Assembly: GCF_001896135.2 (NCBI RefSeq)
Contig: NZ_MPOH02000005.1
Location: forward strand, 209,070 to 273,069
Length of the DNA stretch: 64,000 bases
Direction of reading: 5' to 3'
From: Streptomyces phaeoluteigriseus
GTDB lineage: Bacteria; Actinomycetota; Actinomycetes; Streptomycetales; Streptomycetaceae
The notes below the pieces were generated by a model, which saw nothing but the letters and a program-made list of their open reading frames with translations, was not told where the DNA came from and made no database searches. How positions within the stretch are numbered: position 1 is the first letter of the stretch; the number at the start of each line of letters is the position of its first letter. A program made the translations under genes and the position numbers. Shown here one piece after another: positions 35,785 to 46,007 of the stretch.

Positions 35785-37682
35785 TCCGTTGTCTCCTTGA
35801 CGGGGCCGTCGGCGTCGCAGACGGCCAGGCTCGCGCTGATCCGTCCGGCGATCTCGACGGGCGTGAGGCCGATGTCGGCGAGCACCTCGGCCCGCTTAGC
35901 GTGGGCGAGGAACTGCTCCGGGATGCCGAACCGCCGTACGGGCACGTCGACCTCGGCGTCTCCGAGGGCCAGGGCGACGGCCGAACCGACGCCCGCGGCA
36001 CGGCTGTTGTCCTCGACGACGGCCACCAGACGGTGGTCGGCGGCGAGGCCGGGCAGGGCCGGGTCGACGGGTTTCACCCAGCGCGGGTCCACCACCGTGC
36101 AGTCGATGCCCCGGGCCTCCAGCAGTTCGGCGGCCCTGAGGCAGGCCGGTGCCATGACGCCGACGGCGACCAGGAGGACCTCCGGCGCCGCGCCGCGGCG
36201 CAGTACGTCCATGCCACCGACGTGGCCGACGGCCGGGATCCGCGGTCCGACCGACTCCTTCGGGAAGCGGATCAGGGTGGGCGCGTCGTCCACGGCGACC
36301 GCTTCCCGCAGTTGCGCGCGCAGTTGGTCGGCGTCGCGCGGGGCCGCGATCCTGAGGCCGGGGACGACCTGGAGGACGGACATGTCCCACATGCCGTTGT
36401 GGGAGGCGCCGTCCACCCCGGTCACCCCGGCGCGGTCGAGGACGAACGTGACGCCGCAGCGGTGCAGGGCCACGTCCATCAGCAGCTGGTCGAAGGCCCG
36501 GTTGAGGAAGGTGGCGTACACGGCGACGACGGGGTGCAGGCCCCCGGTGGCCAGCCCGGCCGCGGACACCGCCGCGTGCTGTTCGGCGATCCCGACGTCC
36601 CACACCCGGCCGGGGAAGCGGGCGGCGAACTCACCGAGGCCGACCGGGTGCAGCATGGCGGCGGTGATCGCCACGACGTCGTCGCGTTCCTCGCCGATCC
36701 GCACGATCTCGTCGCCGAACACGGACGTCCAGGAGGGGGCGCCGGCCGGGGCGAGCGGTGCGCAGGTCAGCGGGTCCATCACCCCGACGGTGTGGAAGTG
36801 GTCCTCCTCGTGCGCGAGAGCGGGCTCGTAGCCGCGGCCCTTCTCGGTCAGGCAGTGAACCAGCACCGGCCCGTGGAAGCGCTTGGCCCGCCGCAGCGCC
36901 GACTCGACGGCCCCGATGTCGTGCCCGTCGACGGGACCGACGTACTTCAGGCCGAGGTCCTCGAACATGCCCTGCGGCGCGAAGGCGTCCTTGAAGCCCT
37001 TCTTCGCGCCGTGCAGCGACTCGTAGACGGTGTGGCCGACGACGGGCGTGCGCAGCAGTACGTCCTTCCCCCAGGCCAGCACCTTCTCGTAGCCGTCGGT
37101 GGTGCGCAGGGTGGCCAGGTGGTCGGCGAGGCCGCCGATGGTCGGGGCGTAGGAGCGTTCGTTGTCGTTGACGACGATGATCAGCGGCCGGTCCTTGGCG
37201 GCCGCGATGTTGTTGAGCGCCTCCCAGGCCATGCCGCCGGTGAGCGCGCCGTCGCCGACGACCGCGACGACGTGGCCCTTCTCGCCCCGCACCTGGCGGG
37301 CCTTGGCGAGGCCGTCGGCCCAGCCGAGGGCGGTGGAGGCGTGGCTGTTCTCGATGACGTCGTGCTCGGACTCCTCGCGTGAGGGATAGCCGGACAGGCC
37401 GCCCTTGCCCCGCAGCTTGGAGAAATCCTGACGCCCCGTCAGAAGCTTGTGCACATAACTCTGATGGCCGGTGTCCCACAGGATGCGGTCGACCGGCGAC
37501 TCGAAGGCCCGGTGCAGGGCGACGGTCAGTTCCACCACCCCCAGATTGGGCCCGAGGTGTCCGCCGGTCCTGGCGACGGCGTGCACCAGGAACTCCCTGA
37601 TCTCGCCGCACAGTTCGCCGAGTTCCGCCTCGGACAGCGCCTTCAGGTCGCGCGGCTGCCGAATGTTCTCCAGGATCGTCAC
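35781..37682 (-). CDS. dxs: 1-deoxy-D-xylulose-5-phosphate synthase
   Basis: Thiamine-diphosphate transketolase-like enzyme condensing pyruvate and glyceraldehyde 3-phosphate, first step of the MEP isoprenoid pathway. 633 residues, normal length. [15 protein letters not shown], the ThDP motif [30 protein letters not shown], and the pyrimidine-domain [16 protein letters not shown] are all present. GTG start at 37682, 28 bp after ispG. A pathway-dedicated copy in the hopanoid operon is typical of Streptomyces, beside a housekeeping dxs elsewhere. Confidence 0.96.
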   Translation of the reverse strand: MTILENIRQPRDLKALSEAELGELCGEIREFLVHAVARTGGHLGPNLGVVELTVALHRAFESPVDRILWDTGHQSYVHKLLTGRQDFSKLRGKGGLSGYPSREESEHDVIENSHASTALGWADGLAKARQVRGEKGHVVAVVGDGALTGGMAWEALNNIAAAKDRPLIIVVNDNERSYAPTIGGLADHLATLRTTDGYEKVLAWGKDVLLRTPVVGHTVYESLHGAKKGFKDAFAPQGMFEDLGLKYVGPVDGHDIGAVESALRRAKRFHGPVLVHCLTEKGRGYEPALAHEEDHFHTVGVMDPLTCAPLAPAGAPSWTSVFGDEIVRIGEERDDVVAITAAMLHPVGLGEFAARFPGRVWDVGIAEQHAAVSAAGLATGGLHPVVAVYATFLNRAFDQLLMDVALHRCGVTFVLDRAGVTGVDGASHNGMWDMSVLQVVPGLRIAAPRDADQLRAQLREAVAVDDAPTLIRFPKESVGPRIPAVGHVGGMDVLRRGAAPEVLLVAVGVMAPACLRAAELLEARGIDCTVVDPRWVKPVDPALPGLAADHRLVAVVEDNSRAAGVGSAVALALGDAEVDVPVRRFGIPEQFLAHAKRAEVLADIGLTPVEIAGRISASLAVCDADGPVKETTE

Positions 37683-37710
37683 GCTCGGGCCCCCTCTCGG
37701 TCCGTGCTGT

Positions 37711-38504
37711 TCAACTCACGGTGACGGCCGGCCCTCCGGAGGCGACGCCGTCCTGTTCCATCCGCTGGACGATCTTCATCGCCTCCTCGATGAGGGTCTC
37801 CACGATCCTCGACTCGGGCACGGTCTTGACGACCTCGCCCTTCACGAAGATCTGCCCCTTGCCGTTGCCGGAGGCGACTCCCAGGTCCGCCTCCCGCGCC
37901 TCGCCGGGGCCGTTGACCACACATCCCATGACCGCGACCCGGAGCGGGACCTCCATGCCCTCCAGACCCGCGGTGACCTCCTCGGCCAGCTTGTAGACGT
38001 CGACCTGGGCGCGGCCGCAGGACGGGCAGGAGACGATTTCCAGCCCACGCTGCCTGAGGTTCAGCGACTCCAGGATCTGGATGCCGACCTTGACCTCCTC
38101 CGCGGGCGGCGCGCTCAACGACACCCGGATCGTGTCCCCGATCCCCTGCGAGAGCAGGGCGCCGAAGGCCACGGCCGACTTGATCGTCCCCTGGAACGCC
38201 GGACCCGCCTCGGTCACCCCGAGGTGCAGCGGGTAGTCGCACTGGGCGGCGAGCTGGCGGTAGGCCTCGATCATCACCACCGGGTCGTTGTGCTTGACGG
38301 AGATCTTCAGCCGGACGCCGTCAGCTCGGCGATCTGCTGGAGCGTCGCGCCGATGTCGGACGTCCGGGTCGTCGTCATCGACTGCACGGACACCGGAGCC
38401 CCGCCCCCGACCGCCACCGGTCCGACCTGGATCCGCCGCGACACGCGCCGCGCGGCGATCGGCCGGACCGGTACCTCGGGAATGCCCAAGGAGATGGCGG
38501 TCAC
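37711..38504 (-). pseudogene. ispG: ispG (HMBPP synthase) with an internal deletion
   Basis: IspG converts 2-C-methyl-D-erythritol-2,4-cyclodiphosphate to HMBPP with a [4Fe-4S] cluster. The first 65 codons ([42 protein letters not shown]) are followed by TGA at 38307. Sequence then resumes at once in another frame with [19 protein letters not shown] and runs to the normal end, including the cluster cysteines CPSCGR and CVVNGPGE. Compared with the usual length of about 385, roughly 120 residues of the TIM barrel are absent and the frame is lost. The junction CTGAAG fits recombination at a CTG microhomology. The product cannot be functional as read; a housekeeping ispG is expected elsewhere. 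Confidence 0.9.
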
Positions 38505-38508
38505 AGCG

Positions 38509-39531
38509 CTACTCGCGGTTTCCGGAGACGGTTTCGCGCATGGCCCGCAGGGACTCCTTGAGCGAGCCCATGGTGGCGAGGACGGCGGTGGGCTCGTAGC
38601 CGCAGTGCGCCATGCAGTTCGCGCAGCGCGGGTCCTTGCCGCGGCCGTACTTGTCCCAGTCGGTCTCCTCGATCAGTTCCCGGTACGTCGGCACATAGCC
38701 GTCGCTCATCAGGTAGCAGGGCCGCTGCCAGCCGAAGAGGGAGTAGTTCGGGATCGCCCAGGCCGTGCACGGGAAATCGACCTTGCCCTCCAGGAAGTCC
38801 AGGAAGAGCGGCGAGTGGTTGAGCCGCCAGCGGCGCCTGTTTCCGCCGGAGAAGGCCTTCTTGAACAGCTCCCGGGTCTGCTCCACGCCGAGGAAGTGCT
38901 CCTGGTCGGGAGCCTTCTCGTAGGCGTAGGCGGGCGAGATCATCATCTCGTCGACCTTGAGGTCGTCGTTGAGGAAGTTGAGCACCTCGATGATGGTCTG
39001 CGGGGTGTCGGTGTTGAAGAAGGTCGAGTTGGTGGTGACCCGGAAGCCGCGCCGCTTGGCCTCCTTGATCGCCTCCACCGCCTCGTCGAACACGCCCTCC
39101 TTGGCGACGGACTCGTCGTGCCGCTCGCGCAGACCGTCGATGTGCACCGCGAAGGCGAAGTAGGGCGAGGGCGTGAACCTGTCCATCTTCTTGCGCATCA
39201 GCATGGCGTTGGTGCAGAGGAAGACGTACTTCCTCCTCGCCACCAACTGCCGCACGATCTCGTGGATCTGAGGATGCATCAGCGGCTCGCCGCCGGCGAT
39301 GGAGACCATCGGCGCACCGGATTCGAGTACCGCGCCCACGGCCTGGGCGACCGGCATGCGTTGCTTCAGCACACCGGCCGGGTGCTGGATCTTGCCGCAG
39401 CCCTCGCACGCCAGGTTGCAGGCGAAGAGGGGTTCCAGCTCCACGATGAGCGGAAACTTCTCCCGCTTGCGGAGCTTCTGTTCAGCCAAGTACGTAGCGA
39501 CCTTGATGGACTGGCGCAGCGGCATGGCCAT
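38509..39531 (-). CDS. hpnH: Adenosyl-hopane transferase HpnH (radical SAM)
   Basis: Radical SAM enzyme adding 5'-deoxyadenosine to diploptene, forming adenosylhopane. 340 residues; cluster motif CNLACEGC with Cys38, Cys42, Cys45, then [28 protein letters not shown] and a C-terminal Cys-rich [12 protein letters not shown]. The start 39531 was chosen because GGAGGTGAGCC precedes it and homologues begin [14 protein letters not shown]. The gap after hpnG is 5 bp. Confidence 0.95.
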   Translation of the reverse strand: MAMPLRQSIKVATYLAEQKLRKREKFPLIVELEPLFACNLACEGCGKIQHPAGVLKQRMPVAQAVGAVLESGAPMVSIAGGEPLMHPQIHEIVRQLVARRKYVFLCTNAMLMRKKMDRFTPSPYFAFAVHIDGLRERHDESVAKEGVFDEAVEAIKEAKRRGFRVTTNSTFFNTDTPQTIIEVLNFLNDDLKVDEMMISPAYAYEKAPDQEHFLGVEQTRELFKKAFSGGNRRRWRLNHSPLFLDFLEGKVDFPCTAWAIPNYSLFGWQRPCYLMSDGYVPTYRELIEETDWDKYGRGKDPRCANCMAHCGYEPTAVLATMGSLKESLRAMRETVSGNRE

Positions 39532-39536
39532 CTGGC

Positions 39537-40178
39537 TCACCTCCGGGGGAGCAGCACATTGCGGTGCCATTCGAAGAATGCAGGCAGGACGGAACGAAGG
39601 ACGCGGAACGCCGATATTCCACCGCGTACCGTGCCGATCCGGACGAGTTCATGTTCAGGAGCGTCCACGACCACCCGGACGGCCGCAACCGGGCGCGTGC
39701 CCGCGCGGACGGCGCTCAGCAGCGTGGCCGCCGACTCCATGTCGACCGCGATCGCGCCGGTGGCGAGCAGGTCGGACCGCTCCGGGCCGCGCACCACGTG
39801 GTCGGAGCCGGTCAGGGGGCCGGTGTGGACGGTGCGCCCGGGCAGGGTGCGCACGAGTTCCTTGACGAGCAGGTCGGTGTTCACGCACGGCACGGTGCCG
39901 AGCGGGTCACGGGTCTCCTCGGCGACGACGAGGTCGCCGGGGTGCATGCCGGGGGCCAGTCCCGCGCAGAAGCCGGTGGCGAGCACCGCCGCCCCGCCGA
40001 GCACCGGGTCGGCGAGGACCCGGGTGACGGAGCGCTCGGCCGCCTTCGGCCCCATGCCGGTGCGCAGGACGGTCACCGGCCCGCCGGCCCCGCCGCGGTC
40101 GCCCATGCGCAGCGCGAGGTGCTCGATGCCGAGCGCGCAGGCGATCAGCAGCGGGGCGGGGGCGGGCTGGGCGTTCAT
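39537..40178 (-). CDS. hpnG: Hopanoid nucleoside phosphorylase HpnG
   Basis: 213-residue MTA/SAH nucleosidase-like protein releasing adenine from adenosylhopane to give ribosylhopane (phosphate). LRTGMGPKAAERSV, GFCAGLAPGMHPGDLVVAEE and the catalytic-site AVDMESAATLLSAV are PNP/UDP-family blocks. Its ATG overlaps the shc stop by one base (TGATG), indicating translational coupling. Confidence 0.92.
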   Translation of the reverse strand: MNAQPAPAPLLIACALGIEHLALRMGDRGGAGGPVTVLRTGMGPKAAERSVTRVLADPVLGGAAVLATGFCAGLAPGMHPGDLVVAEETRDPLGTVPCVNTDLLVKELVRTLPGRTVHTGPLTGSDHVVRGPERSDLLATGAIAVDMESAATLLSAVRAGTRPVAAVRVVVDAPEHELVRIGTVRGGISAFRVLRSVLPAFFEWHRNVLLPRR

Positions 40179-42190
40179 CAGCGTCCTTCGGCCTCGGCGG
40201 GAGACGGTGCCTTCACGACGAGGGGCTCGCCGTGGACGTACCGGCCGAGCGCGGTCAGCGGGAACACCTGCCGGTACAGGTGGTAGTTGATGGAGAAGTC
40301 CCACGGGAAGCCGGTCCCGGTGAACTGCGGCTCGTCCCAGGAACCGTCCTCGCGCTGGGTCTCGGCGAGCCAGGCGACGCCCCGCTCGACGGCCTTGGAG
40401 TCCTTCTCCCCGGCCGCCAGCAGCGCCATCAGCGCCCAGGCGGTCTGGGAGGCGGTGGAGGCGCCCCGGCCGCTCCAGCGTGTCGAGTCCTGGTAGGAGC
40501 GCAGGTCCTCGCCCCAGCCGCCGTCCTCGTTCTGCACCCGCTCCAGCCAGCCGACCGCCCGCCGGATCGCCGGGTGCCGGGCGGGCAGTCCGGCGGCGGT
40601 GAGCGCGGGCACCACCGAGCCGGTGCCGTAGATGTAGTTGACGCCCCAGCGCCCGAACCACGAGCCTTCCGGCTCCTGTTCGGCGAGTAGCCAGGTGATG
40701 CCGCGCCGGGTGCGCGGATCGTGGGAGAGGCCCTCGAACGCGAGCATCTCGACGACGTGCGCGGTGACGTCCGCGGACGGCGGGTCGATGACCTCGCCGA
40801 AGTCGCAGAACGGCAGGCGGTTGGGAAAGGGGCTGGTGTTGTCGACGTCGAACGCGCCCCAGGCGCCGTTCCTGGACTGCATGCCGAGGTTCCAGCGCAC
40901 CCCGCGCCCGATCGCGCTCTCCACCCGGTCCGGGTCGTGGTGGCGGACCCGGCGCAGCGCGAGGACCACCTCGGCGGTGTCGTCGATGTCGGGGTAGTTG
41001 TCGTTGTGGAACTCGAAGGCCCAGCCACCGGGCGGGAGCCCGGGCCGCCGTACGGACCAGTCGCCGGGCCGCACGATCTGCTCGCCCAGCATCCAGTCGG
41101 CCGCCTTGACCAGTTGGGGGTGGTCGGCCGGCACCCCCGCGTCGGCCAGCGCGATGGTGGCGAGGCAGGTGTCCCACACGGGTGACTGGCAGGCCTCGAT
41201 CATCCGCGCCCCGTCCTCGCGCCACACCGCGTACCGGTCCAGCGACTTGAGGCCCTCGCGCATCACGGGGTGTTCGAGGTCGTAGCCGAGCAGGTACAGG
41301 GCGATGACCGAGTACACGGCCGGCGGCTGGATGCCGCCCCAGCAGCCGTCGTTCTCCTGCCGCTCGACGATCCAGCGGGCGGCGGAGTTCAGGGCGGCCT
41401 TGCGCAGTCTGCGCACCGCGACCTTGCGGTAGCCGCGCACGACCTTGTCCAGCCGCTGGAACAACCCGTCCCAACTGGCCACCGGCGCCAGGGGCCTGGG
41501 CGGGTTGGGATCGGCCGGGTCGGTGTGCAGTTCGTCGAGCGGGAAGGGCGCCGGACGCACCGGGCGCTTCGCGGAGACGACGGTGAGCGGCACGATGGTC
41601 TGCCGGGCCCAGCAGCCGAAGTTGTAGATGCTGAGCGGGAACCACTTCGGGAAGTAGAGGAGTTCCGGCGGGAGTTCGGGGAGGTCCTCCCACTTCCACC
41701 AGCCGAACAGCGCCAGCCAGATCCGGGTGAAGACCCGGGCGGCGGCGATCCCTCCCTGGTCGCGGACCCAGGCGGAGGCCTTCGCCATGTGCGGCGCGTG
41801 GGGCTCGTCCCCGGCCAGCCGCAGGGCGACGTACGCCTCGATGGTGGCGGAGAGGTCGCCGGGGCCGCCGTGGAAGGTGGCCCAGGTTCCGTCCGCGCGC
41901 TGTTCGCCGCGGATGAAGAGGGCGGCGGCGCGGGTCGTCGACTCGTCCTGGATGTCCAGGAACTGACGGAGCAGCAGATCCTCGGCGTCCATGGTGACGT
42001 TCGTCTCGAGGTCGCCCTTCCACCAGCCCTCGACGTCCTGCCGGGCGAGCAGGAAGTCGGTCGCGCGCCGGACCGCGCGCACGGCGGCTTCTTGTACCCC
42101 GGCCGCCGCGGGGATGTCGATACGGGTTTCGCTGGCCGCGGCAGCGCGGGGCGGGAGGGCCCCGGTGCTTCCGTCGGTCGTCGCTGTCAT
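40178..42190 (-). CDS. shc: Squalene-hopene cyclase
   Basis: 670-residue monotopic membrane cyclase converting squalene to hopene/hopanol. The catalytic acid motif is DIDDTA (DXDDTA) in YPDIDDTAEVV; QW repeats include QENDGCWGG, QSRNGAWGAF, EQEPEGSWFG, VQNEDGGWGE and TQREDGSWDE. The N-terminal FLLARQDVEGWWKG also fits. The length is typical of class II SHC. It begins 118 bp after the polyprenyl synthetase, the largest gap within the operon, so a secondary promoter there is possible. Confidence 0.98.
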   Translation of the reverse strand: MTATTDGSTGALPPRAAAASETRIDIPAAAGVQEAAVRAVRRATDFLLARQDVEGWWKGDLETNVTMDAEDLLLRQFLDIQDESTTRAAALFIRGEQRADGTWATFHGGPGDLSATIEAYVALRLAGDEPHAPHMAKASAWVRDQGGIAAARVFTRIWLALFGWWKWEDLPELPPELLYFPKWFPLSIYNFGCWARQTIVPLTVVSAKRPVRPAPFPLDELHTDPADPNPPRPLAPVASWDGLFQRLDKVVRGYRKVAVRRLRKAALNSAARWIVERQENDGCWGGIQPPAVYSVIALYLLGYDLEHPVMREGLKSLDRYAVWREDGARMIEACQSPVWDTCLATIALADAGVPADHPQLVKAADWMLGEQIVRPGDWSVRRPGLPPGGWAFEFHNDNYPDIDDTAEVVLALRRVRHHDPDRVESAIGRGVRWNLGMQSRNGAWGAFDVDNTSPFPNRLPFCDFGEVIDPPSADVTAHVVEMLAFEGLSHDPRTRRGITWLLAEQEPEGSWFGRWGVNYIYGTGSVVPALTAAGLPARHPAIRRAVGWLERVQNEDGGWGEDLRSYQDSTRWSGRGASTASQTAWALMALLAAGEKDSKAVERGVAWLAETQREDGSWDEPQFTGTGFPWDFSINYHLYRQVFPLTALGRYVHGEPLVVKAPSPAEAEGR

Positions 42191-42308
42191 GGCTTCCCCT
42201 TCGTGCAGTGTGCATGGCGTTGCGTCTGCTGTGGGTCCGCCGTCGCCGGTGCGTCTCTTCCCGCGACACCGGCCGGCGACTACGCGAGGGTTATTCGACC
42301 GATAGTGA

Positions 42309-43448
42309 TCATCTCTTTCGTACGACGACGAAGTCGGCGAGCGCCGTGAACTGGTCCCGCACCTGCTCGGGCATGTCGACGGCGTTCAGGGCTTCGATGG
42401 CGATGGTGTGCTGACGGCGTGCCTCCCCGGCGGTCCACTCGCGGCCGCCGGCCTCCTCGATGAGCGCGGCGCGGGCCGCGAACTCCTCCTCGGAGAAGTT
42501 CGCGAAGTCCTGGCGCTTGGCGTCGGCGGCGAGCATCTCCCCGAGCTGCTCGGAGGCGGGGCCGCCGGCGGCGAGGGCGGCCACGACCGGCAGGGACTTC
42601 TTGCGCTGACGCAGATCGCTCCAGGTCTGCTTGCCGGTGGCCTCCGGGTCTCCCCAGATGCCGAGGAGGTCGTCGACGGCCTGGAAGGCCAGGCCGAGGT
42701 GGTGGCCGTAACGCTCCAGGGTGTCGGCGGTGCGCGCGTCCGCGCCGCCCAGCACGGCGCCGATCGAGCTGGCGCAGGCCAGCAGGGCGCCGGTCTTGTT
42801 GCCCTCCATCTCCAGGCACTCCTCGACGCTGACGCGGTCGCGGTGCTCGTAGGACATGTCCTGGGCCTGGCCGTCGATCAGGGCGCGGGAGGCGGTGGTC
42901 AGCCGCCGGGCGGCCCGGCCCGCCTCGACCGTGCCGAGTTCGAGGAGGACCTCGCCTGCGAGGGCGAACAGGGCGTCGCCGACCAGGATGGCCTGGGCGG
43001 GGCCGTGCACCTTCCAGACGGTGTCGCGGTGACGGCGCTGCTCGTCGCCGTCCATCAGGTCGTCGTGCAGGAGCGAGAAGTTGTGGACCAGTTCGACGGC
43101 GACCGCCCCGGGCACGCCCACCTCGGGCGCGGCTCCGGTGACCTGGGCGGAGAGCACCGCGAGCGCGGGACGTACGGCCTTGCCGCCGTCCCCGTCGGTC
43201 GGGTTGCCCTGGGCGTCGATCCAGCCGAAGTGGTAGGCGGCGACCGTGTCCATGGGAGACACCAGGCGGTCGACGGCCGCGCGCAGCACCGGTGTGGCCA
43301 GGGTCCGGCCGCGCTCCAGCAGCGCGGTCACGTCCACCGCGGTCCTCCGAGCGGCCTTCTCGGCCGGGGGCACAGTGGGCACAGTTTCTCCTCTTGTCGC
43401 GTTACCGGAGGGGGTGCGGGGGTGTGCCGAGCCGTGCTGATCGGTCAT
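42309..43448 (-). CDS. Polyprenyl diphosphate synthetase (hopanoid operon)
   Basis: 379-residue trans-prenyltransferase making FPP or longer allylic diphosphates for HpnCD. First Asp-rich motif FSLLHDDLMDGDEQRR, second AFQAVDDLLGIWGDPEATGK, with a GKAVRPAL N-terminal block and GNKTGALLA. An N-terminal extension of about 40 residues precedes the fold. The ATG overlaps the hpnE stop by one base (TGATG). The residue pattern before DDLMD has an aromatic at position -5 (F), but chain length should not be assigned from this alone. Confidence 0.93.
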   Translation of the reverse strand: MTDQHGSAHPRTPSGNATRGETVPTVPPAEKAARRTAVDVTALLERGRTLATPVLRAAVDRLVSPMDTVAAYHFGWIDAQGNPTDGDGGKAVRPALAVLSAQVTGAAPEVGVPGAVAVELVHNFSLLHDDLMDGDEQRRHRDTVWKVHGPAQAILVGDALFALAGEVLLELGTVEAGRAARRLTTASRALIDGQAQDMSYEHRDRVSVEECLEMEGNKTGALLACASSIGAVLGGADARTADTLERYGHHLGLAFQAVDDLLGIWGDPEATGKQTWSDLRQRKKSLPVVAALAAGGPASEQLGEMLAADAKRQDFANFSEEEFAARAALIEEAGGREWTAGEARRQHTIAIEALNAVDMPEQVRDQFTALADFVVVRKR

Positions 43449-44905
43449 CAGGCGGCCTCCTCGACGGCGAAGAGGCGGCGGGGGCGGGGCCGGCCGAGGG
43501 CGCCGAGGGCGGCGTCCGCCGCACTGACGCCGCTGCGGACCGCACTCTCCATGGTCGCGGGCCACCCTGTGGCGGTCCACGCTCCGGCCAGGTACAGGCC
43601 GGATGCCTTGGTGCGGGCGCCGGGCCTGAGCCGTCCGACGCCGGGGGTGGGAGCGAAGGTGGCCGTGCGCTCCCGGGTCACGAAGAAGTCCCGCACCGTG
43701 GCGCCGCGGGCGGCCGGCAGCAGCCGCTCCAGTTCGGGCAGGTAGCGCTCGCGCAGGGCGGCGACGGGTGCGTCGATGTCCTCGTGCGCGGCGGACTGCG
43801 AGACGGCGAGGTACTGTCCCGCCCGTCGCCCGCCACGGCCCTCGTCAGGCCCTTCGGGGCGGCCTGTCGACAGCCCGGAGGCGTCGGTGCGGTCGAACAC
43901 CCACTGCACGGGGGTGCCCAGCGCGGTGAGGAAGGGGACGTCGAGCACCTTGCGGTCGTAGACGACGTGCAGGTTCAGGATCGGCGCCGTCCCGATGTCC
44001 AGCAGCCGCTCGGGGGCGTCGAGCGCCCCGTCCGGCAGCAGGTCGTACGTCTCGCGCTGTGGTACGGCGAGCACGACGGCGTCCGCGCGGAGCGTCTCGC
44101 CGGGCACCTGAACGGTCCAACTGCCGTTGTCCTCGGCGGAGACGGAGGTGACACGGGTACGGATCTCGGTGCGCACGCCCGCGGAGTCGAGGGCCTTGCG
44201 GGCCAGCCGGTCGTGCAGTTCGCCCAGCGGGACATGGGCCCAGCCGATGTCGGCGGCGCCCGGGTCGGACAGCAGGCCGGTCTTGAACACCATCGCGGCG
44301 AGTGCCAGGGAGGTGTCGCCCGCGACCGCGTTGAGGGTGGCGACGCCGACCAGGTCCCACAGGGCCTCGACGGCACGCGCCGACTGACCGTGCGCGGTCA
44401 GCCAGCTGCCGAAGTCCTGCGCGTCCAGGGCCGGATCGGCGAGATCGAGTCCCTTGAGCGCGAGCGCGGCCCGGCCGACCCTGGCGCGGTCGGCGAGCGA
44501 GAGGTGCGGATACGTGGCGAGGCTGCGCCCCAGGTGGAGGGGGACCGGCAGCTCGTCGCGCCGCAGTCTGCCGAGCCGTCGTCCCTCGGGCCTGGCGAGG
44601 TCGACGACGGGCACGTCGAGGCGGTTCTGGATCGGTGCCAGCGCCGTGCCCTCGATGCGGTCGAGGAACCAGCGGTAGGCGGTGCAGCAGCGCAGGTACA
44701 CATGCTGGCCGTTGTCGACGGTGAGTCCGTCGCGCTGGAAGGAGAAGGCCAGTCCGCCGAGCCGGGGCCGGCTCTCGAGCAGGGTGACGCGCACGCCCGC
44801 GTCGGCGAGCGCGAGCGCGGCGGTGATGCCGGCGAGCCCGCCGCCGATCACTACGGCGTCCCGCCCGGAGGTTTCCGGGATGTCGGAGCGCGGCTCGTCG
44901 CTCAT
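43448..44905 (-). CDS. hpnE: Hydroxysqualene dehydroxylase HpnE
   Basis: 485-residue FAD-dependent amine-oxidase-like protein that reduces hydroxysqualene to squalene, the third step after HpnC and HpnD. The dinucleotide-binding start is AVVIGGGLAGITAALALADAG, followed by LESRPRLGGLAFSF and a phytoene-desaturase-like C-terminus (GLYLAGAWTATGWPATMESA). It overlaps the upstream 51-residue ORF by ATGA and the downstream synthetase by one base. Confidence 0.95.
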   Translation of the reverse strand: MSDEPRSDIPETSGRDAVVIGGGLAGITAALALADAGVRVTLLESRPRLGGLAFSFQRDGLTVDNGQHVYLRCCTAYRWFLDRIEGTALAPIQNRLDVPVVDLARPEGRRLGRLRRDELPVPLHLGRSLATYPHLSLADRARVGRAALALKGLDLADPALDAQDFGSWLTAHGQSARAVEALWDLVGVATLNAVAGDTSLALAAMVFKTGLLSDPGAADIGWAHVPLGELHDRLARKALDSAGVRTEIRTRVTSVSAEDNGSWTVQVPGETLRADAVVLAVPQRETYDLLPDGALDAPERLLDIGTAPILNLHVVYDRKVLDVPFLTALGTPVQWVFDRTDASGLSTGRPEGPDEGRGGRRAGQYLAVSQSAAHEDIDAPVAALRERYLPELERLLPAARGATVRDFFVTRERTATFAPTPGVGRLRPGARTKASGLYLAGAWTATGWPATMESAVRSGVSAADAALGALGRPRPRRLFAVEEAA

Positions 44906-45057
44906 CGTGCACCCTCTCCTGTGCGCCCACCGTGACGGTCGAACTCCGCGCGGCAGGCCGTCGCAGTCAGGGACGCCGCGCCGCTGCGGAGGGTTGCGTG
45001 CCGCTTTCCTCCGGCGGCATCGCCCTGGTCCACGTCGTTGTCACCCCGTGGGTCCAT
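44902..45057 (-). CDS. 51-residue basic protein in the hopanoid operon (DUF6380-like)
   Basis: The product begins MDPRGDNDVDQGDAAGGK and contains HATLRSGAASLTATACRAEF before GGRTGEGAR. Its start overlaps the hpnD stop by one base (TGATG) and its TGA overlaps the hpnE ATG (ATGA), so ribosomes handing over between these genes would translate it. It has no membrane segment and one Cys. It resembles short proteins annotated DUF6380 between hpnD and hpnE in other Streptomyces (from memory; SCO6761 position). Function unknown. Confidence 0.72.
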   Translation of the reverse strand: MDPRGDNDVDQGDAAGGKRHATLRSGAASLTATACRAEFDRHGGRTGEGAR

Positions 45058-46007
45058 CAGATCTGCCTCCTGCCGGACATCCGGGACACATGGCGGGTGT
45101 CCAGACCGGAGAGGCCGCGGACGGCGACGTAGGCCTTCTCCCGGCCGGGCAGCGAGACCCGGCCGCGCAGGACGGCCTCGGGGTCGCGTTCGATGCGGTC
45201 GAGGAGGCGGCGGTAGATGCCGGCCATGGCGGCCACGCAGGCGCCGCTACGCCGGTCGAGCAGGGGAAGCAGCCGGTAGCCCTCGGCGAACAGGGCGCGG
45301 GCGCGTCGCACCTCGAAGTGCACGAGGCCCGCGAAGTCGGAGCCCTCCGGCGGCGTCGGCCCGTCGAACCCGGCCGAGCAGCCGAACTTGGCGAGGTCGT
45401 CGGCGGGCAGATAGGTGCGCCCGCCGAGGGCGTCCTCGCGGACGTCCCTGAGGATGTTGGTCAGTTGGAGGGCGAGGCCGAGGGTGTCGGCGTACTCCGG
45501 CGCCCGGTCGGCGCCGCGCGCCCCCGCTTCCGTGCCGAACACGCCGAGGGAGAGCCGCCCGATGGCGCCCGCCACGCAGCGGCAGTACGTCCTCAGGTCG
45601 TCCCAGGTCTCGTAGGTCTCGCCGCGGACGTCCATCAGGACGCCGTCGATCAGCTCGTCCAGGCCGCCCAGCGGGATCGGGAAGACCCGCGCGGCGTGCG
45701 CGAGGGCGACCGCGACGGGGTCGGTGTCGTCCTCCTCGACCTCGCCCGCGCGGACCCGGGTGAGCAGCGCCCGCGTGTCCTGGAGCCGGGCGCTCTTGAC
45801 CTCGCCGCCCAGCGCGCCGTCGCCGATGTCGTCGACGCGGCGCGAGAACGCGTACAGCGCCGACATCGCACGCCGCTTCGCGGTGGGCAGCAGCCGGATG
45901 CCGTAGGCGAAGTTGCGCGCCTGTTGGCCGGTGACGGTCTCGCAGTAGCCGTAGGCGGCGAGTACCGGCGCGGACACGGGTGGCGGTGACTCCACGGTCC
46001 GGATCAC
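45057..46007 (-). CDS. hpnD: Presqualene diphosphate synthase HpnD
   Basis: 316-residue squalene/phytoene-synthase family enzyme condensing two FPP to presqualene diphosphate. Asp-rich helices are FSRRVDDIGDGAL and LTNILRDVREDALGGRTYLP; TAKRRAMSALYAF precedes the first. GTG 46007 overlaps the hpnC stop (GTGA). Confidence 0.96.
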   Translation of the reverse strand: MIRTVESPPPVSAPVLAAYGYCETVTGQQARNFAYGIRLLPTAKRRAMSALYAFSRRVDDIGDGALGGEVKSARLQDTRALLTRVRAGEVEEDDTDPVAVALAHAARVFPIPLGGLDELIDGVLMDVRGETYETWDDLRTYCRCVAGAIGRLSLGVFGTEAGARGADRAPEYADTLGLALQLTNILRDVREDALGGRTYLPADDLAKFGCSAGFDGPTPPEGSDFAGLVHFEVRRARALFAEGYRLLPLLDRRSGACVAAMAGIYRRLLDRIERDPEAVLRGRVSLPGREKAYVAVRGLSGLDTRHVSRMSGRRQI

